NCBI RefSeq assembly: GCF_015207005.2
Contig: NZ_JADEXS020000001.1
Span: 5,975,001 to 6,039,000, forward strand
Direction of reading: 5' to 3'
DNA length: 64,000 nucleotides
DNA from: Desmonostoc muscorum LEGE 12446
Lineage (GTDB): Bacteria; Cyanobacteriota; Cyanobacteriia; Cyanobacteriales; Nostocaceae
Shown one piece after another: positions 18,679 to 28,524 of the stretch (the stretch's first letter is position 1; each line of letters starts with the position of its first letter). Below the pieces are notes generated by a model, which did not search any database, was not told the origin of the DNA, and worked only from the letters and a program-made list of their open reading frames with translations. The position numbers were made by a program, and so were the translations under genes.

Positions 18679-18717
18679 GTTGCATTTCCTTAATATTTAA
18701 ATAGGAGATATGTTTCA

Positions 18718-19245
18718 CTAACTGTCAGAATTGTTATAGTAATCGCTAGTAAGTTCAATGTCTGGTATTTTTAATTGCAAAGATACTTGGTACAATTTTT
18801 CTAATGATTCAGGAAAACTCTTTTCTTGAGAAATAGGGGGATTAAAAACTGGTAATTTACCACTATCGATAAGCTTTTTGTTCACCGTATAGACGATTTT
18901 TTTACGGTTTTTTGCAAATCCAATTAATAACCTATCATACATAGGTAAAGCTTGTAACTCTGAGTCAGTTAGGGCTATTTTAATATCGTTTTCTTCATAG
19001 GGAAGCCTTTTGATATTCATAATTGTATGTAGTGTATCCATGAAGGGGTAGTAAGCGTCTTGTAATTCTCGTGGATACAGCCAAATAATATTGTCGCAGC
19101 CTCCAACATGTTCTAAGCTCATGCTTATTGTTGTCTGTAAACGCTCTACAAAATAATTTTTACATACAATTCTAGTTTCTTCATTAATACTATGCATTCC
19201 TAAAAACAACGATGAATCAATTAATTCTGGTTGAGAAATATTCAC
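18718..19245 (-). CDS. Unknown 175-residue cluster protein, possibly PIN-like
   Basis: 175 residues, soluble. The N-terminus ELIDSSLFLGMHS followed by TRIVCKNYFVERL resembles the first strand and helix of PIN-like folds, and SLEHVGGCDNIIW comes next. I cannot show the full acidic nuclease site, so a nuclease call is not safe. It lies 39 bp upstream of the oxidase-Rieske gene and 112 bp downstream of the PRMT-like gene, so it is very probably co-transcribed with the oxidase. A structural or partner role for the oxidase is possible. Confidence 0.65.
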   Translation of the reverse strand: MNISQPELIDSSLFLGMHSINEETRIVCKNYFVERLQTTISMSLEHVGGCDNIIWLYPRELQDAYYPFMDTLHTIMNIKRLPYEENDIKIALTDSELQALPMYDRLLIGFAKNRKKIVYTVNKKLIDSGKLPVFNPPISQEKSFPESLEKLYQVSLQLKIPDIELTSDYYNNSDS

Positions 19246-19357
19246 AAATCATTTCCTTTGGTTAATTAAAATCTAAAATAAATTGTTTAATAGATAACAA
19301 CAACAGTTATCTATTAAAGCTTAATTTAATTTGAGCGATCGCTAAATTTTTTCACCT

Positions 19358-20401
19358 TTAACTTTCCATACTTTGATAAAAAGCATTGATGATTTTACCA
19401 TGACGTTTAATAGTTCCGTTCCACTTATAACATTGGCGAAACAGGGAATCTCTCTGTTGAGGATAAGAGCGCCTAAAAACTAGATAAATTTCATCTCCAT
19501 GCTTCACTTCCACTGGAGTTTGTACAGGTAAATAGCAGTGTTTCCAACTGTCTGATGTGGTATGAGACGCAATATCAGAACCTGATATATCTAAAGTAAC
19601 TGAGTCAGAAAGACTAGCAGCAAAGCTTCCTTTGAATCCTGTAAAAATACCATCTACTTCTACAGTAAAATTCAGAGTAGTTTCATAAACAGCTTGATCG
19701 TTTCCATCCATGTTAAATTCTTTCGCTACCTGAGGAGTACTCAAGTAACTTGTATCTGGAATAATTACATCGTAATAAGTATCAAACGGACTTTTAGTTG
19801 CTAATCTTTGCAATAGTTTTTCTATGCTATAGTTTGCATTTATTCTTTTGACTTTTTTAGATTGAACTTGCTGATGAGCTTTGGGTGAATTAATTGGTAC
19901 TAACTGACTGCACACTCTAGACGGCAACATGATTCCTGATTTTTTCAGAAAACGGTTATATGCATCTGTCAAAATTGGGACAAAATCTTCATTGTCTGCG
20001 ATATTTCCCATAATTTCTGAAATAATCAAATCAACTCGTGTTGGCAAGTTTATGTCATAGGACATACCATGAAAAACATCAAATTTTCCAGAAAAACCAT
20101 TTTGTTCAAAATTTTGGCTGGCGATGGCAAGTATGTCTTTATTAACATCAATGGCATACAAATGTTTTGCACCTGCTTGCAAAGCCCACAATCCTAAAAT
20201 TCCTGTTCCAGTACCAAGGTCTAAAACTACCATTCCCGGCTTGACTACTTCTTTGATGGCGTTTTTATAAGCTACCATTCTGATGCGATCGCCAAGCATT
20301 AATTCATGAAAATCAATATCCCATTCTAAAATGCTTTCTGAAAAAGGTAACCAGACTTCTTCTGATTGATAATTGCTAAGTAAAGAAGTATTGAGTGTCA
20401 T
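19358..20401 (-). CDS. PRMT-like SAM-dependent methyltransferase
   Basis: 347 residues. The SAM-binding motif is VLDLGTGTGILGLWALQAG (residues 59-77), followed by the acidic strand end YAIDVN. IISEIMGNIADNED (126-139) corresponds to the double-E loop of protein arginine methyltransferases (E129 and probably E138). The C-terminal half forms the PRMT beta-barrel, with SWKHCYLPVQTPVEVKHGDE in place of the THW-loop region. Bacterial PRMT-like proteins include SznE, which methylates free arginine for streptozotocin synthesis next to an HDO N-oxygenase. The pairing here with an HDO enzyme makes a free amino acid or small guanidino substrate attractive, but this is inference. Confidence 0.8.
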   Translation of the reverse strand: MTLNTSLLSNYQSEEVWLPFSESILEWDIDFHELMLGDRIRMVAYKNAIKEVVKPGMVVLDLGTGTGILGLWALQAGAKHLYAIDVNKDILAIASQNFEQNGFSGKFDVFHGMSYDINLPTRVDLIISEIMGNIADNEDFVPILTDAYNRFLKKSGIMLPSRVCSQLVPINSPKAHQQVQSKKVKRINANYSIEKLLQRLATKSPFDTYYDVIIPDTSYLSTPQVAKEFNMDGNDQAVYETTLNFTVEVDGIFTGFKGSFAASLSDSVTLDISGSDIASHTTSDSWKHCYLPVQTPVEVKHGDEIYLVFRRSYPQQRDSLFRQCYKWNGTIKRHGKIINAFYQSMES

Positions 20402-20715
20402 CGATAATACTCTTAAAATTTACAAAGTGTGAGGTCTTTAATCTAAAAAACGAAGTAACCTAATATACTGAATCAACTAAAGCAATGCATTCTGTAAAAT
20501 TATCAGATTTAATTAGAGCATTTATGCAAAGCCGTAAATTATTTTTGGTTATTAGATCTTCACTAAATAGATGTGTAATAATGCTGAAAGGTATATTAAT
20601 AAAATTAAATTTTCGCAGCTTTGATTGTCCAAATTAGCGAACTATCGACAATTTAAGGTGCGTTAGCCTATGGCATAACACACCCTACACCCACAAATGA
20701 AGAAAAATTCTACAA
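20402..20715. other. Intergenic, small dyad only
   Basis: A 314-bp AT-rich gap between the methyltransferase start and the GST stop on the minus strand. It should hold the cluster promoter, but no clear -35/-10 pair stands out. An imperfect dyad at 20657-20684 (GGTGCGTTAGCC against GGCATAACACACC) lies close to the GST end and may help termination. Confidence 0.45.
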
Positions 20716-21387
20716 TTACGCTGCTTGAATAACTTGGGAAAGGTAAGAATCTCTCTTTAACAAGAACTCATGTAAAAGCTGAGGATAGTTTGGTAACATT
20801 GCATTCATAACAGACGGGTGTTTTAGTAAGTTATTTTGCCAAATCCTAACTTTAGGAGTTTGGCAAAAGAAGTCCCAGTCTTTGTATTGCTCAAATACCG
20901 CGAAATATCTGAAAATCGGCCCGTAAACTGCATCAACTAATGAAAAGTTATCACCACCGAAAAAAGACCCTTCGTGTAATTGTCCTTCTAAGGTTTGAAA
21001 CTTCTGAATTAGTTCTTGGGTTTTGGCTTCAAACAAACTTTTGTCTTTTGCACTATAGAAACCTGCAATACTATTAAGAATGCTAGAGCCAAATTCTATC
21101 CAAGAACGATATTTTGCTTTTGTCAGCGGATTATCAGGATAAAGAGAGCCAGGGGTAATTTCATCAAGATAGTCACAAATAACGGCTGACTCGAACAAGA
21201 CTTCATTATCAACTAGCAAAGCAGGAACTTTGCCTAAAGGCGAAATTTCCAAAAACCAAGGTGGTCTGTTTGCAAGGTCGATGTATTCCCTTTCATGAGG
21301 AATGTTTTTTTCCAGCATCACTATTACCGCCCGTTGAACATAGGGACAAAGTTCGTGGCTGATTAACTTGAATTTTGGGATTTGCAT
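20716..21387 (-). CDS. Glutathione S-transferase family protein
   Basis: 223 residues. The N-terminal thioredoxin-like domain carries SHELCPYVQRAVIVM with the likely catalytic Cys near residue 14, as in omega-type GSTs. PLGKVPALLVDN is the cis-proline glutathione-binding stretch and LFESAVICDYLDE gives the ESxxI glutathione carboxylate site. A helical C-terminal domain follows. It is 314 bp upstream of the methyltransferase gene on the same strand, so it may or may not belong to the biosynthetic block. A role in reduction or conjugation of an electrophile is likely. Confidence 0.85.
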   Translation of the reverse strand: MQIPKFKLISHELCPYVQRAVIVMLEKNIPHEREYIDLANRPPWFLEISPLGKVPALLVDNEVLFESAVICDYLDEITPGSLYPDNPLTKAKYRSWIEFGSSILNSIAGFYSAKDKSLFEAKTQELIQKFQTLEGQLHEGSFFGGDNFSLVDAVYGPIFRYFAVFEQYKDWDFFCQTPKVRIWQNNLLKHPSVMNAMLPNYPQLLHEFLLKRDSYLSQVIQAA

Positions 21388-21872
21388 TGCTCAAAACTAT
21401 TGTTCAATAACTCGAACGGAAACGATACCCGGACTTTAAGACTTTAATCTAGGCGCTAAGGCTGAGTTAGCATTTTTTTATATAGCCCAGTTGGCAATTA
21501 TGCGATGATGCTTGAGGTTAAGCCCTCGTTGAATACATCAGGCGAATCGATACTTTTTATGCACTAGTCTATAAAATTTTTTTAGCGATCGCTAAAACTA
21601 TACCAGAACAACAGCGAACATGGGTAGGGGCGTACACTTAGCTGTACGTCCCTACAGCGGATTCATGTGCTGTATAGCATTAACAAAATAACTAATAGCT
21701 ACATGTGCTTTACGTTGATTTACTATCAACTGCTTTAACAGTCCAAATGTCAACACTCATCAGAATGAATTACTAATCTATCTAGGGAAAGTTTTAAGAA
21801 ATTATTAAAAACAACTATGGTATTGTCGGGTAATAAATTCTTTGTTACTCAATAGCGGTACTAGTAACGAAA
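21388..21872. other. Intergenic with one palindromic repeat
   Basis: This 485-bp region lies between divergent genes (GST on minus, TamB on plus), so it holds two promoters. It contains a HIP1-type octamer near 21583 and an imperfect GTAGGGGC-type palindrome at 21624-21655. No open frame of note. Confidence 0.5.
21624..21655. repeat. Palindromic repeat, GTAGGGGC core family, imperfect
   Basis: GTAGGGGCGTACA pairs with TGTACGTCCCTAC apart from one mismatch, around a six-base loop. Confidence 0.7.
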
Positions 21873-24800
21873 ATGACTCGCTCTCCAAATCCAGGAAATG
21901 ACCACGAACCAAGGAATCCTCGTTTAAATCTCCTGCTTTTAAAACGTAGCAGTTTGGTTGTAGGAATCATTTTGCTTGGAGGAATTGCAGCTGGTGTTTG
22001 GTGGGCTAGAAACTATGTATATAAAGATTTAGCACCTTTAGTACAGCAAAATCTTGAACAATTACTTGGGCGTCCCATAAAATTAGGGAGAGTTGAACGT
22101 TTTTCACTTTCTAGTTTGAGATTTGCTTCGCTGTCCATACCCGCAACTGCTACAGATGCAGACCAATTGACAGCAAAAGCTGTAGATGTAGAGTTTTCGC
22201 TTTTACAAGTTATTTTAACTAGAAAACTACCATTAAATGTTACATTAGTCCAGCCCAATGTCTACATCCAACAGGATCGAGATGGTCGCTGGGTTACGGC
22301 TGAAGTTAGGAGTGCAGAAGGCACTGGTGCTATTCAAACTGAGTTACAAACACTTCAGATTGTTGATGGAAATGTGGAGTTATCACCAGCTTCCGCACCA
22401 ACTAAACCGAAAGGTTCTGTAGTCATAAATCAATTCGGCGGTGTTGCCAAATTTTTACCCGACAATAAAGGAATTGGTTACGAAATAAATGGTCAACTCA
22501 CTAGAGGAGGTGCTGTTAAAATCTCTGGTGAAACACAACCTAAAACGCAACAAACTAATCTCAAAGTCATAGCACAAAGTTTACAAGCATCTGATGTCAG
22601 TCGATTAATTGAGTTACCAATTGTTTTGCAAGCAGGACAAATAGACGCTGATTTAGGAGTTGCAATTCCATCAAATCCGTCGCAAATAGCTATTACTGGT
22701 ACAGCTACTCCTAATCAAGTTACTGCTCAAATTGAAAATATTCCCCAAAAGTTTGCTAATTCCAATGGCAGATTAATATTTCAAGGCCAAGCGATCGCCT
22801 TAAATAATCTAACTACAAACTTTGGCAAAGTCCCAATTATAGCAAATGGGGCAGTTAATACTCTAACCGGTTTTAATATCTCAGCCCAGGTAAAACCAGT
22901 CAGTGCAAAAAATCTCTTAGACACACTCAAAATAAGTTCGCCGGTGGTGGCTATCGGTGAAGTGCAAGCAAATATTAAGTTGCAGGGTTTACTCCAGGAA
23001 CCTGTTCTCAGCGGTACCGCAAGCAACACCAAGCCGGTTCAAATTGACCGCGTTCAATTCAAAAGCGTCAACACTGATTTTCGATTGAGTGTATCTAAAA
23101 AGACATCTCAACTTGCTGTGTCGAATCTGAAATTAGTCCCTGCATCTGGCGGTGAAATTACTGGAAGCGGTCAAGCTACACTGAATGATAGAGTAAAATT
23201 TAATATTCTAGCTGACGGTATTTCCGGAGATGTACTGGCACGCAGCTACGGCTTTACTCCTCCAATTAACGTTGGCAATGTCTCGGCAAAGGCGGAAATT
23301 ACAGGCTCACTGGGTAAACAACCCTTAGCACTTAATGTTTCCAGCGTTCAAATGCGCCCACCATCTGGCGGGCAAATCCTGGGGAATGGTCAAATTCAGC
23401 TGGCACCCCAAGGCAACGTCTTATTTAACATTCAAGCCCAAAATTTACCAGGAGATGCAATTGCCAATACAAACGATACTTCATCCGCCATCAAAATTGG
23501 TACGATATCGGCAAATGCCAGAATTTCCGGTACTCTCGGCAATCTGCGGACAGTAGTGCAACTACAAGCGCCTACTGCTAGCTATCCCACTACGGGAGAA
23601 GTTGTAATTGCTCAACAAGGGCAGAATATCTTATTGCCAAGTGCTATTTTCAACGTCGCAGGCGGTAGAATCACAGCCAGTGGTCGGGTTGCACAACAAC
23701 GCTGGCAAGCTTTTGTCAACGCCCAAAAGCTGCAATTAAATCGTTTTCCGCAAATACCACCGCAGTTTCAGGGAGTTCTCAGCAATGCAGCGTTGAATTT
23801 GTCAGGAAGCACTAGTTCTTTTCAACCCTCAACCATTCAAGCCACAGGACGAGCAAACTTGAATGTGGCGGGGGGTACACTTAACCTCAGGAATATTAAC
23901 CTGGATGCCGGTCGCTGGCAAGCTGTTGCTAACGCTTCCCAAATTCAACTCCAGCAGATACCACCCGAATTTCAGGGAGTTCTCAGGAATGCGGTGTTGA
24001 ATTTGTCAGGAACCACCGCTTCTTTTGAACCCTCAACCATTCAAGCCACAGGACGAGCAAACTTGAATGTGGCGGGGGGTACACTTAACCTCAGGGATAT
24101 TAACCTGAATGCCGGTCGCTGGCAAGCTGTTGCTAACGCTTCCCAAATTCAACTCAACCGGTTCTCGCCACAACTGCGGGGACGGCTGAGTAGTAATGTC
24201 AAGTTGACAGGTACAACAGAATCCTTCCAGCTTGCAGATATTCGCGCCGCTGGACAAATTCGGGCTTCACAATTAGCACAGTTAGCGCAACCTTTGACGG
24301 CGCAATTTCAATGGAATGGACAGCAAATTATAGTTGAACGGGCAACAACAGCAGGAGTCAGCGCTAGTGGTGCGATCGCTGTACAATTACCCCAAACGGG
24401 TACACCTGAGATTGCTAGCTTTAATTTGAATGTCCTAGCCCAGAATTTCAACCTCAAAAATACAGGTTTTCAAGTTCCCGGAGATTTAGCACTAGCAGGG
24501 TTACTAGATTTTAATGGACAAATTACAGGCACTCCAAGCACTCCTCAGGCTACTGGCAATATCCGGCTGCGGAATTTTAATGTCAGTAATTTGGCATTCG
24601 ACCCAGTTTTAACTGGAGACGTGAATTTTCAAGCAGGGCAAGGAGCAAAACTGCAACTTGCAGGTAGACAAGACAGAATAGCGGTTAACCTGGGTGCAGA
24701 TTATCGCCCAACGTCATTTTTAGTCAAGCGTGGTGGGGCAGTTACCACAGGGAGAACCCAGGGTGATAACTTGATTATCAACGCCCAACAGTTCCCTATA

Positions 24801-27425
24801 GCCCTGGTTGGCAGCTTTTTACCTGATAATAGGTTGAAACCTTTGGCAGGGCAATTATCGGGAAATTTAGTTGTTAATCTGAATAATTATGCAGTGAGTG
24901 GAGACGTAGGGATAATTAACCCTCGTGTTGCCAGAGTCTCCGCAGACGAATTTCGCGGTAATATCAATTATGCCGATGGTGCTGCTAGTTTAACTAATGG
25001 TCAATTGCGTTTAGGAAACAGCAATATAGCCTTAAGTGGAAATTTGCAAACCGGAAATGACCCAAAATTTCAAGTACAAGCTAATTTAAACCAAACTAGA
25101 ATCGAACAACTCTTACAAGCATTTAATATCTTCGATTTTCAAGACCTTGGTAGCGGTTTGGAATCTCCAACTTTAGCGGGAGCAGAAGCACTTAACACGA
25201 CACCTGTTAGTTTACCAAATGCAGATTTAAAAACCCAGTTAGAGTATTTTTCTAAAATTGAAACATCTTTAGCAGAACAACAGCAAGCAGGTACCCAAAA
25301 ACCAGCAGCTTTACCGACCCTTGCAGAATTAACAGGTGCTTTAAGTGGGGCAATTACAGCTAGTGGTTCGTTAAAATCTGGGTTGAATGCTGACTTTAAT
25401 CTTCAAGGTGATAATTGGCAATGGGGTGAATACGCCATTAATCAAGTTACTGCTAAAGGCAATTTTGCAGATGGTGTAGTCACACTTTCACCATTGAGTG
25501 TAGGCATCAATCAAGGATTAGTCGCTTTTTCTGGACAGTTAGGAACTGAAGAACTATCTGGAAATTTAAATATAGCAAGTTTACCGCTGTCACTTTTACA
25601 GCCATTTATTGAAAAATATCCTATAGATGTTACTGGTCAACTCAATGCTACGGCCAATTTGCAAGGCAGTTTAAAAGATCCTAGAGTTAATGGTGAGGCA
25701 TCCCTGGCTAATGCCACTTTAAATCAGCAACCCGTACAAACAGGACAGCTAAAATTTGACTACAACAACGCTCGCGTGAATTTTGATAGTACCTTGCTGT
25801 TGACGGGAACACAACCAATTGCCATTACAGGTAGCATACCTGCTGCTTTACCTTTTGTGGCAGCAAAACCAGATAATAATCAAATTAGCGTTAACGCCAA
25901 GGTGAATAATGAAGGCTTGGCATTATTAAACGTATTTACTAACAATCAAGTTAGTTGGGTAAATGGTGAAGGTGAAGTAGATGTCAACGTTCAGGGTACT
26001 TTAAATCAGCCAATTATCAACGGAACTGCGAGAGTTAACAATGCTACTTTTACCGCTCAAGCTTTATCGGAACCCTTAACAAATGTCACAGGAACAGTGC
26101 TATTTAATGGCGATACAATAAATGTAGAGAATATTCAAGGCAATTATAATCAAGGGCTAGTGACTGCATCAGGAATCTTGCCGATTCTTACTCCTGAGCA
26201 AGGTGCATCTAATCCCCTTAGTGTATCAATAGAAAAACAACTAAGTTTTAAAGTTCCAGCATTATATGAAGGTGATGTCAGCGGTAACGCCGTAATTCGG
26301 GGAACAGCACTAAAACCGATAATTGGTGGAGAAATTCAACTGAGTGACGGTAAAGTTATTATCGGAAAATCCGCCACTGATACCTCAAAATCAGAAACTA
26401 CATCAGAGTCTACTACTATTACTCTCAATACACCAGAGACTAACACTAATAATACAGTAACAACACCAGAGACTAACACTAATAATACAGTAACAACACC
26501 AGAAACTAGCGCCCCAACTAGACCCAACTTACCTGTAGAGTTTGCAGATTTACGGTTGATTTTGGGCGACGATGTTCGAGTTACAACTGAGTCTCTACTT
26601 GGCTTTGTACCAGGGGGAGCGGCATTGAGTCAACCTCTACTCAGCTTTGATGCTAAAGGTGATTTGACCATCAATGGTACCTTAGCCAAGCCCCTCCCTC
26701 AAGGACTTATCCGTTTAACAGGAGGACGGCTGAGCTTATTTACAACAGAGTTTACCTTGGCGCGGGGTTACGAACATACTGCGCGGTTTACTCCAAGTCT
26801 TGGACTTGACCCTATCCTAGATGTCCGACTGGTGGCAATTGTACCTGAAGCATCGGCAACGAGCAATAGAATTTTGGAATCACCTTTATCTGCGGAAATC
26901 AGTGATGCTTCTGTGAATAACTTTGGTACTTTACGTACCGTTCGCGTCCAAGCAAGGGCCACAGGGCCAGCGAGTGAATTAGCAAATAATCTGGAATTGA
27001 CGAGTGAACCTGGCCGAAGTAGAGGAGAAATCGTTGCTTTGTTGGGTGGTTCGATTTTGAATTCTTTGAGTCAACCAGGAGATATCACGCAAGGATTGAC
27101 TAATTTCGCAAGTTCTACTATTTTAGGTAGTCTGCAAGGAACTATAACTGCGATCGGACAGGCTGTTGGTTTTAACGAATTTCGCATATTTCCTACCCCT
27201 ACCACCAATGAAGAATCAAGAAGATCATCGGTTCTTGATTTATCAGCGGAGGGTGTGTTTAATGTCAATCGCAACTTATCTGTTTCTTTATCGCGGGCTT
27301 TTTCTACCAACGAGTCCTTCCGTTACAATGTGCTTTACCGCCTCAATGATGAAATTCTTGTACGCGGCTCAACTAATTTGGATGATGAAAATCAATTCTT
27401 AGTCGAGTATGAAAATCGATTTTAG
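21873..27425 (+). CDS. tamB: TamB-type translocation and assembly / lipid-bridge protein
   Basis: 1850 residues with one N-terminal membrane helix (about residues 30-48) and then a very long beta-rich body, as in the AsmA/TamB superfamily. The last 350 or so residues (LRLILGDDVRV..., ending in the beta-strand signal FLVEYENRF) match the TamB C-terminal domain. These proteins span the periplasm with a hydrophobic groove and serve outer-membrane protein assembly and phospholipid traffic. Two internal repeats stand out: a nearly exact 204-bp (68-residue) tandem repeat around 23760-24160, and a 33-bp repeat (TPETNTNNTVT) at 26431-26510 in a Thr/Asn-rich linker. Confidence 0.85.
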   Translation: MTRSPNPGNDHEPRNPRLNLLLLKRSSLVVGIILLGGIAAGVWWARNYVYKDLAPLVQQNLEQLLGRPIKLGRVERFSLSSLRFASLSIPATATDADQLTAKAVDVEFSLLQVILTRKLPLNVTLVQPNVYIQQDRDGRWVTAEVRSAEGTGAIQTELQTLQIVDGNVELSPASAPTKPKGSVVINQFGGVAKFLPDNKGIGYEINGQLTRGGAVKISGETQPKTQQTNLKVIAQSLQASDVSRLIELPIVLQAGQIDADLGVAIPSNPSQIAITGTATPNQVTAQIENIPQKFANSNGRLIFQGQAIALNNLTTNFGKVPIIANGAVNTLTGFNISAQVKPVSAKNLLDTLKISSPVVAIGEVQANIKLQGLLQEPVLSGTASNTKPVQIDRVQFKSVNTDFRLSVSKKTSQLAVSNLKLVPASGGEITGSGQATLNDRVKFNILADGISGDVLARSYGFTPPINVGNVSAKAEITGSLGKQPLALNVSSVQMRPPSGGQILGNGQIQLAPQGNVLFNIQAQNLPGDAIANTNDTSSAIKIGTISANARISGTLGNLRTVVQLQAPTASYPTTGEVVIAQQGQNILLPSAIFNVAGGRITASGRVAQQRWQAFVNAQKLQLNRFPQIPPQFQGVLSNAALNLSGSTSSFQPSTIQATGRANLNVAGGTLNLRNINLDAGRWQAVANASQIQLQQIPPEFQGVLRNAVLNLSGTTASFEPSTIQATGRANLNVAGGTLNLRDINLNAGRWQAVANASQIQLNRFSPQLRGRLSSNVKLTGTTESFQLADIRAAGQIRASQLAQLAQPLTAQFQWNGQQIIVERATTAGVSASGAIAVQLPQTGTPEIASFNLNVLAQNFNLKNTGFQVPGDLALAGLLDFNGQITGTPSTPQATGNIRLRNFNVSNLAFDPVLTGDVNFQAGQGAKLQLAGRQDRIAVNLGADYRPTSFLVKRGGAVTTGRTQGDNLIINAQQFPIALVGSFLPDNRLKPLAGQLSGNLVVNLNNYAVSGDVGIINPRVARVSADEFRGNINYADGAASLTNGQLRLGNSNIALSGNLQTGNDPKFQVQANLNQTRIEQLLQAFNIFDFQDLGSGLESPTLAGAEALNTTPVSLPNADLKTQLEYFSKIETSLAEQQQAGTQKPAALPTLAELTGALSGAITASGSLKSGLNADFNLQGDNWQWGEYAINQVTAKGNFADGVVTLSPLSVGINQGLVAFSGQLGTEELSGNLNIASLPLSLLQPFIEKYPIDVTGQLNATANLQGSLKDPRVNGEASLANATLNQQPVQTGQLKFDYNNARVNFDSTLLLTGTQPIAITGSIPAALPFVAAKPDNNQISVNAKVNNEGLALLNVFTNNQVSWVNGEGEVDVNVQGTLNQPIINGTARVNNATFTAQALSEPLTNVTGTVLFNGDTINVENIQGNYNQGLVTASGILPILTPEQGASNPLSVSIEKQLSFKVPALYEGDVSGNAVIRGTALKPIIGGEIQLSDGKVIIGKSATDTSKSETTSESTTITLNTPETNTNNTVTTPETNTNNTVTTPETSAPTRPNLPVEFADLRLILGDDVRVTTESLLGFVPGGAALSQPLLSFDAKGDLTINGTLAKPLPQGLIRLTGGRLSLFTTEFTLARGYEHTARFTPSLGLDPILDVRLVAIVPEASATSNRILESPLSAEISDASVNNFGTLRTVRVQARATGPASELANNLELTSEPGRSRGEIVALLGGSILNSLSQPGDITQGLTNFASSTILGSLQGTITAIGQAVGFNEFRIFPTPTTNEESRRSSVLDLSAEGVFNVNRNLSVSLSRAFSTNESFRYNVLYRLNDEILVRGSTNLDDENQFLVEYENRF
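23760..24160 (+). repeat. 204-bp in-frame tandem repeat inside tamB
   Basis: GCCACAGGACGAGCAAACTT recurs at 23841 and 24045, 204 bp apart; the surrounding sequence (ANLNVAGGTLNLR and GRWQAVANASQIQL in protein) is nearly identical between units. The spacing keeps the frame and adds one 68-residue beta-rich unit. Confidence 0.8.
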
Positions 27426-27665
27426 TTGATGTGAAAAGCGCACGCAAAGATTCTAAGGGACTTCCAAAAAATAAATTATCCCACCAAACCTCAAACTGTA
27501 TTGACTTGTAATCCTAATGACAAATGATAAATAATTATTTATACTCTGTTGCATTTGTTTACATTCAATGCTTGGTTTTATTGAGGTTTGTAAATATTTT
27601 GTATTTCTACAAGGAATATTCCTTTAGACTGAATTTCAATATGAAAAAGCTGGGGATAAATACAA

Positions 27666-27986
27666 ATGCATTCGTTAAATATATTCTGTCACGAATTTGT
27701 AGTTGCTGTTTCCTTTGTAGCTTGCATCCTTGGACTGGCGTTACTGTGGGATGGTAAGCGCCAAAAAAGTGATGTGGAAGAAACAGAACAGATTCTGTTT
27801 AGAATGAGCTTTTCTTATTGGTTGGTTTATTGTGTAGCTTTTGGCATAGAAAAAATAGTTTTACCCGAATGGGAATCTGTGCTAATGACCTTGAGAATAA
27901 CTACTGCTCTGTCATATTTCTTAACTTTTTCTTGCATAGTGAGTCTGCCCCTACACAAATTTGCAGTACACCGTGTTGAAGAATAG
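27666..27986 (+). CDS. Small hydrophobic protein, unknown
   Basis: 106 residues with three probable membrane helices (FVVAVSFVACILGLALLW, FSYWLVYCVAFGIEKIVL and LRITTALSYFLTFSCIV). GGGGAT lies about 8 bp before the ATG and can serve as ribosome-binding site. It follows tamB by 240 bp on the same strand. I do not recognise the family; composition and frame suggest a real membrane protein. Confidence 0.5.
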   Translation: MHSLNIFCHEFVVAVSFVACILGLALLWDGKRQKSDVEETEQILFRMSFSYWLVYCVAFGIEKIVLPEWESVLMTLRITTALSYFLTFSCIVSLPLHKFAVHRVEE

Positions 27987-28019
27987 GCATAGGCATTGGA
28001 TATTAGCTTTGCACAAATG

Positions 28020-28175
28020 AGCAAATTTTGGATTTTAAATTTTGGATTTTGGAATTGAAGATTTAAAATCCAAAATTTCAAAATGTTTTAGAGGAATTAA
28101 AAATCTCAAATCTAAAATTATTTATTCAGAGTAAAAAAGAACGGATGGGGCTAATCTAAAGTCCAAAATCCAAAA
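28020..28175. repeat. AT-rich self-complementary stretch
   Basis: Repeated TTTTGGATTTT and its complement AAAATCCAAAA (28023-28080 and again 28158-28172) can fold into a long weak hairpin between convergent genes. This is common filler in filamentous cyanobacteria, and it may end transcription from both sides. Confidence 0.5.
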
Positions 28176-28198
28176 TTCCTTGCCAGATGACAAGATTA

Positions 28199-28519
28199 TC
28201 ATTTCATGGCGATCGCCAATGCCGTTTCGAGTTGTTCCTGGGTCAAAATGGTTAAAATAAATACCTCTTGCACCGTTTTCCCCTGCCGGGCGATGACTTT
28301 ATAGCCTCCGCGAATTGGTACTGAGATACGGAGTAGCATTTTTGGGCAATGACCTTTTACCCGCCCAATCACTCCCGGCGTCACAGTTTGGATGCCATCC
28401 TGCTGACAGAGACGTTCTAAAATCGGGATGAGACCAGAAATGTGGGTGGAGTGATTCCAAACTAGTCTGGCAGCTTTTTGGGAAGCTGTCCGGTCAGGAT
28501 CTGCGGTGGGTTTGCCCAT
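28199..28519 (-). CDS. DUF2103 family protein
   Basis: 106 residues. LVWNHSTHISGLIPILERL and TPGVIGRVKGHCPKMLLRIS are the conserved blocks of DUF2103; the His and Cys residues in them suggest metal binding. The gene begins 5 bp after the clpS stop on the same strand, an arrangement that I recall as common in cyanobacteria, so the two are probably one operon. The role is unknown; a link to proteolysis is inferred from position only. Confidence 0.8.
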   Translation of the reverse strand: MGKPTADPDRTASQKAARLVWNHSTHISGLIPILERLCQQDGIQTVTPGVIGRVKGHCPKMLLRISVPIRGGYKVIARQGKTVQEVFILTILTQEQLETALAIAMK

Positions 28520-28524
28520 GATGA

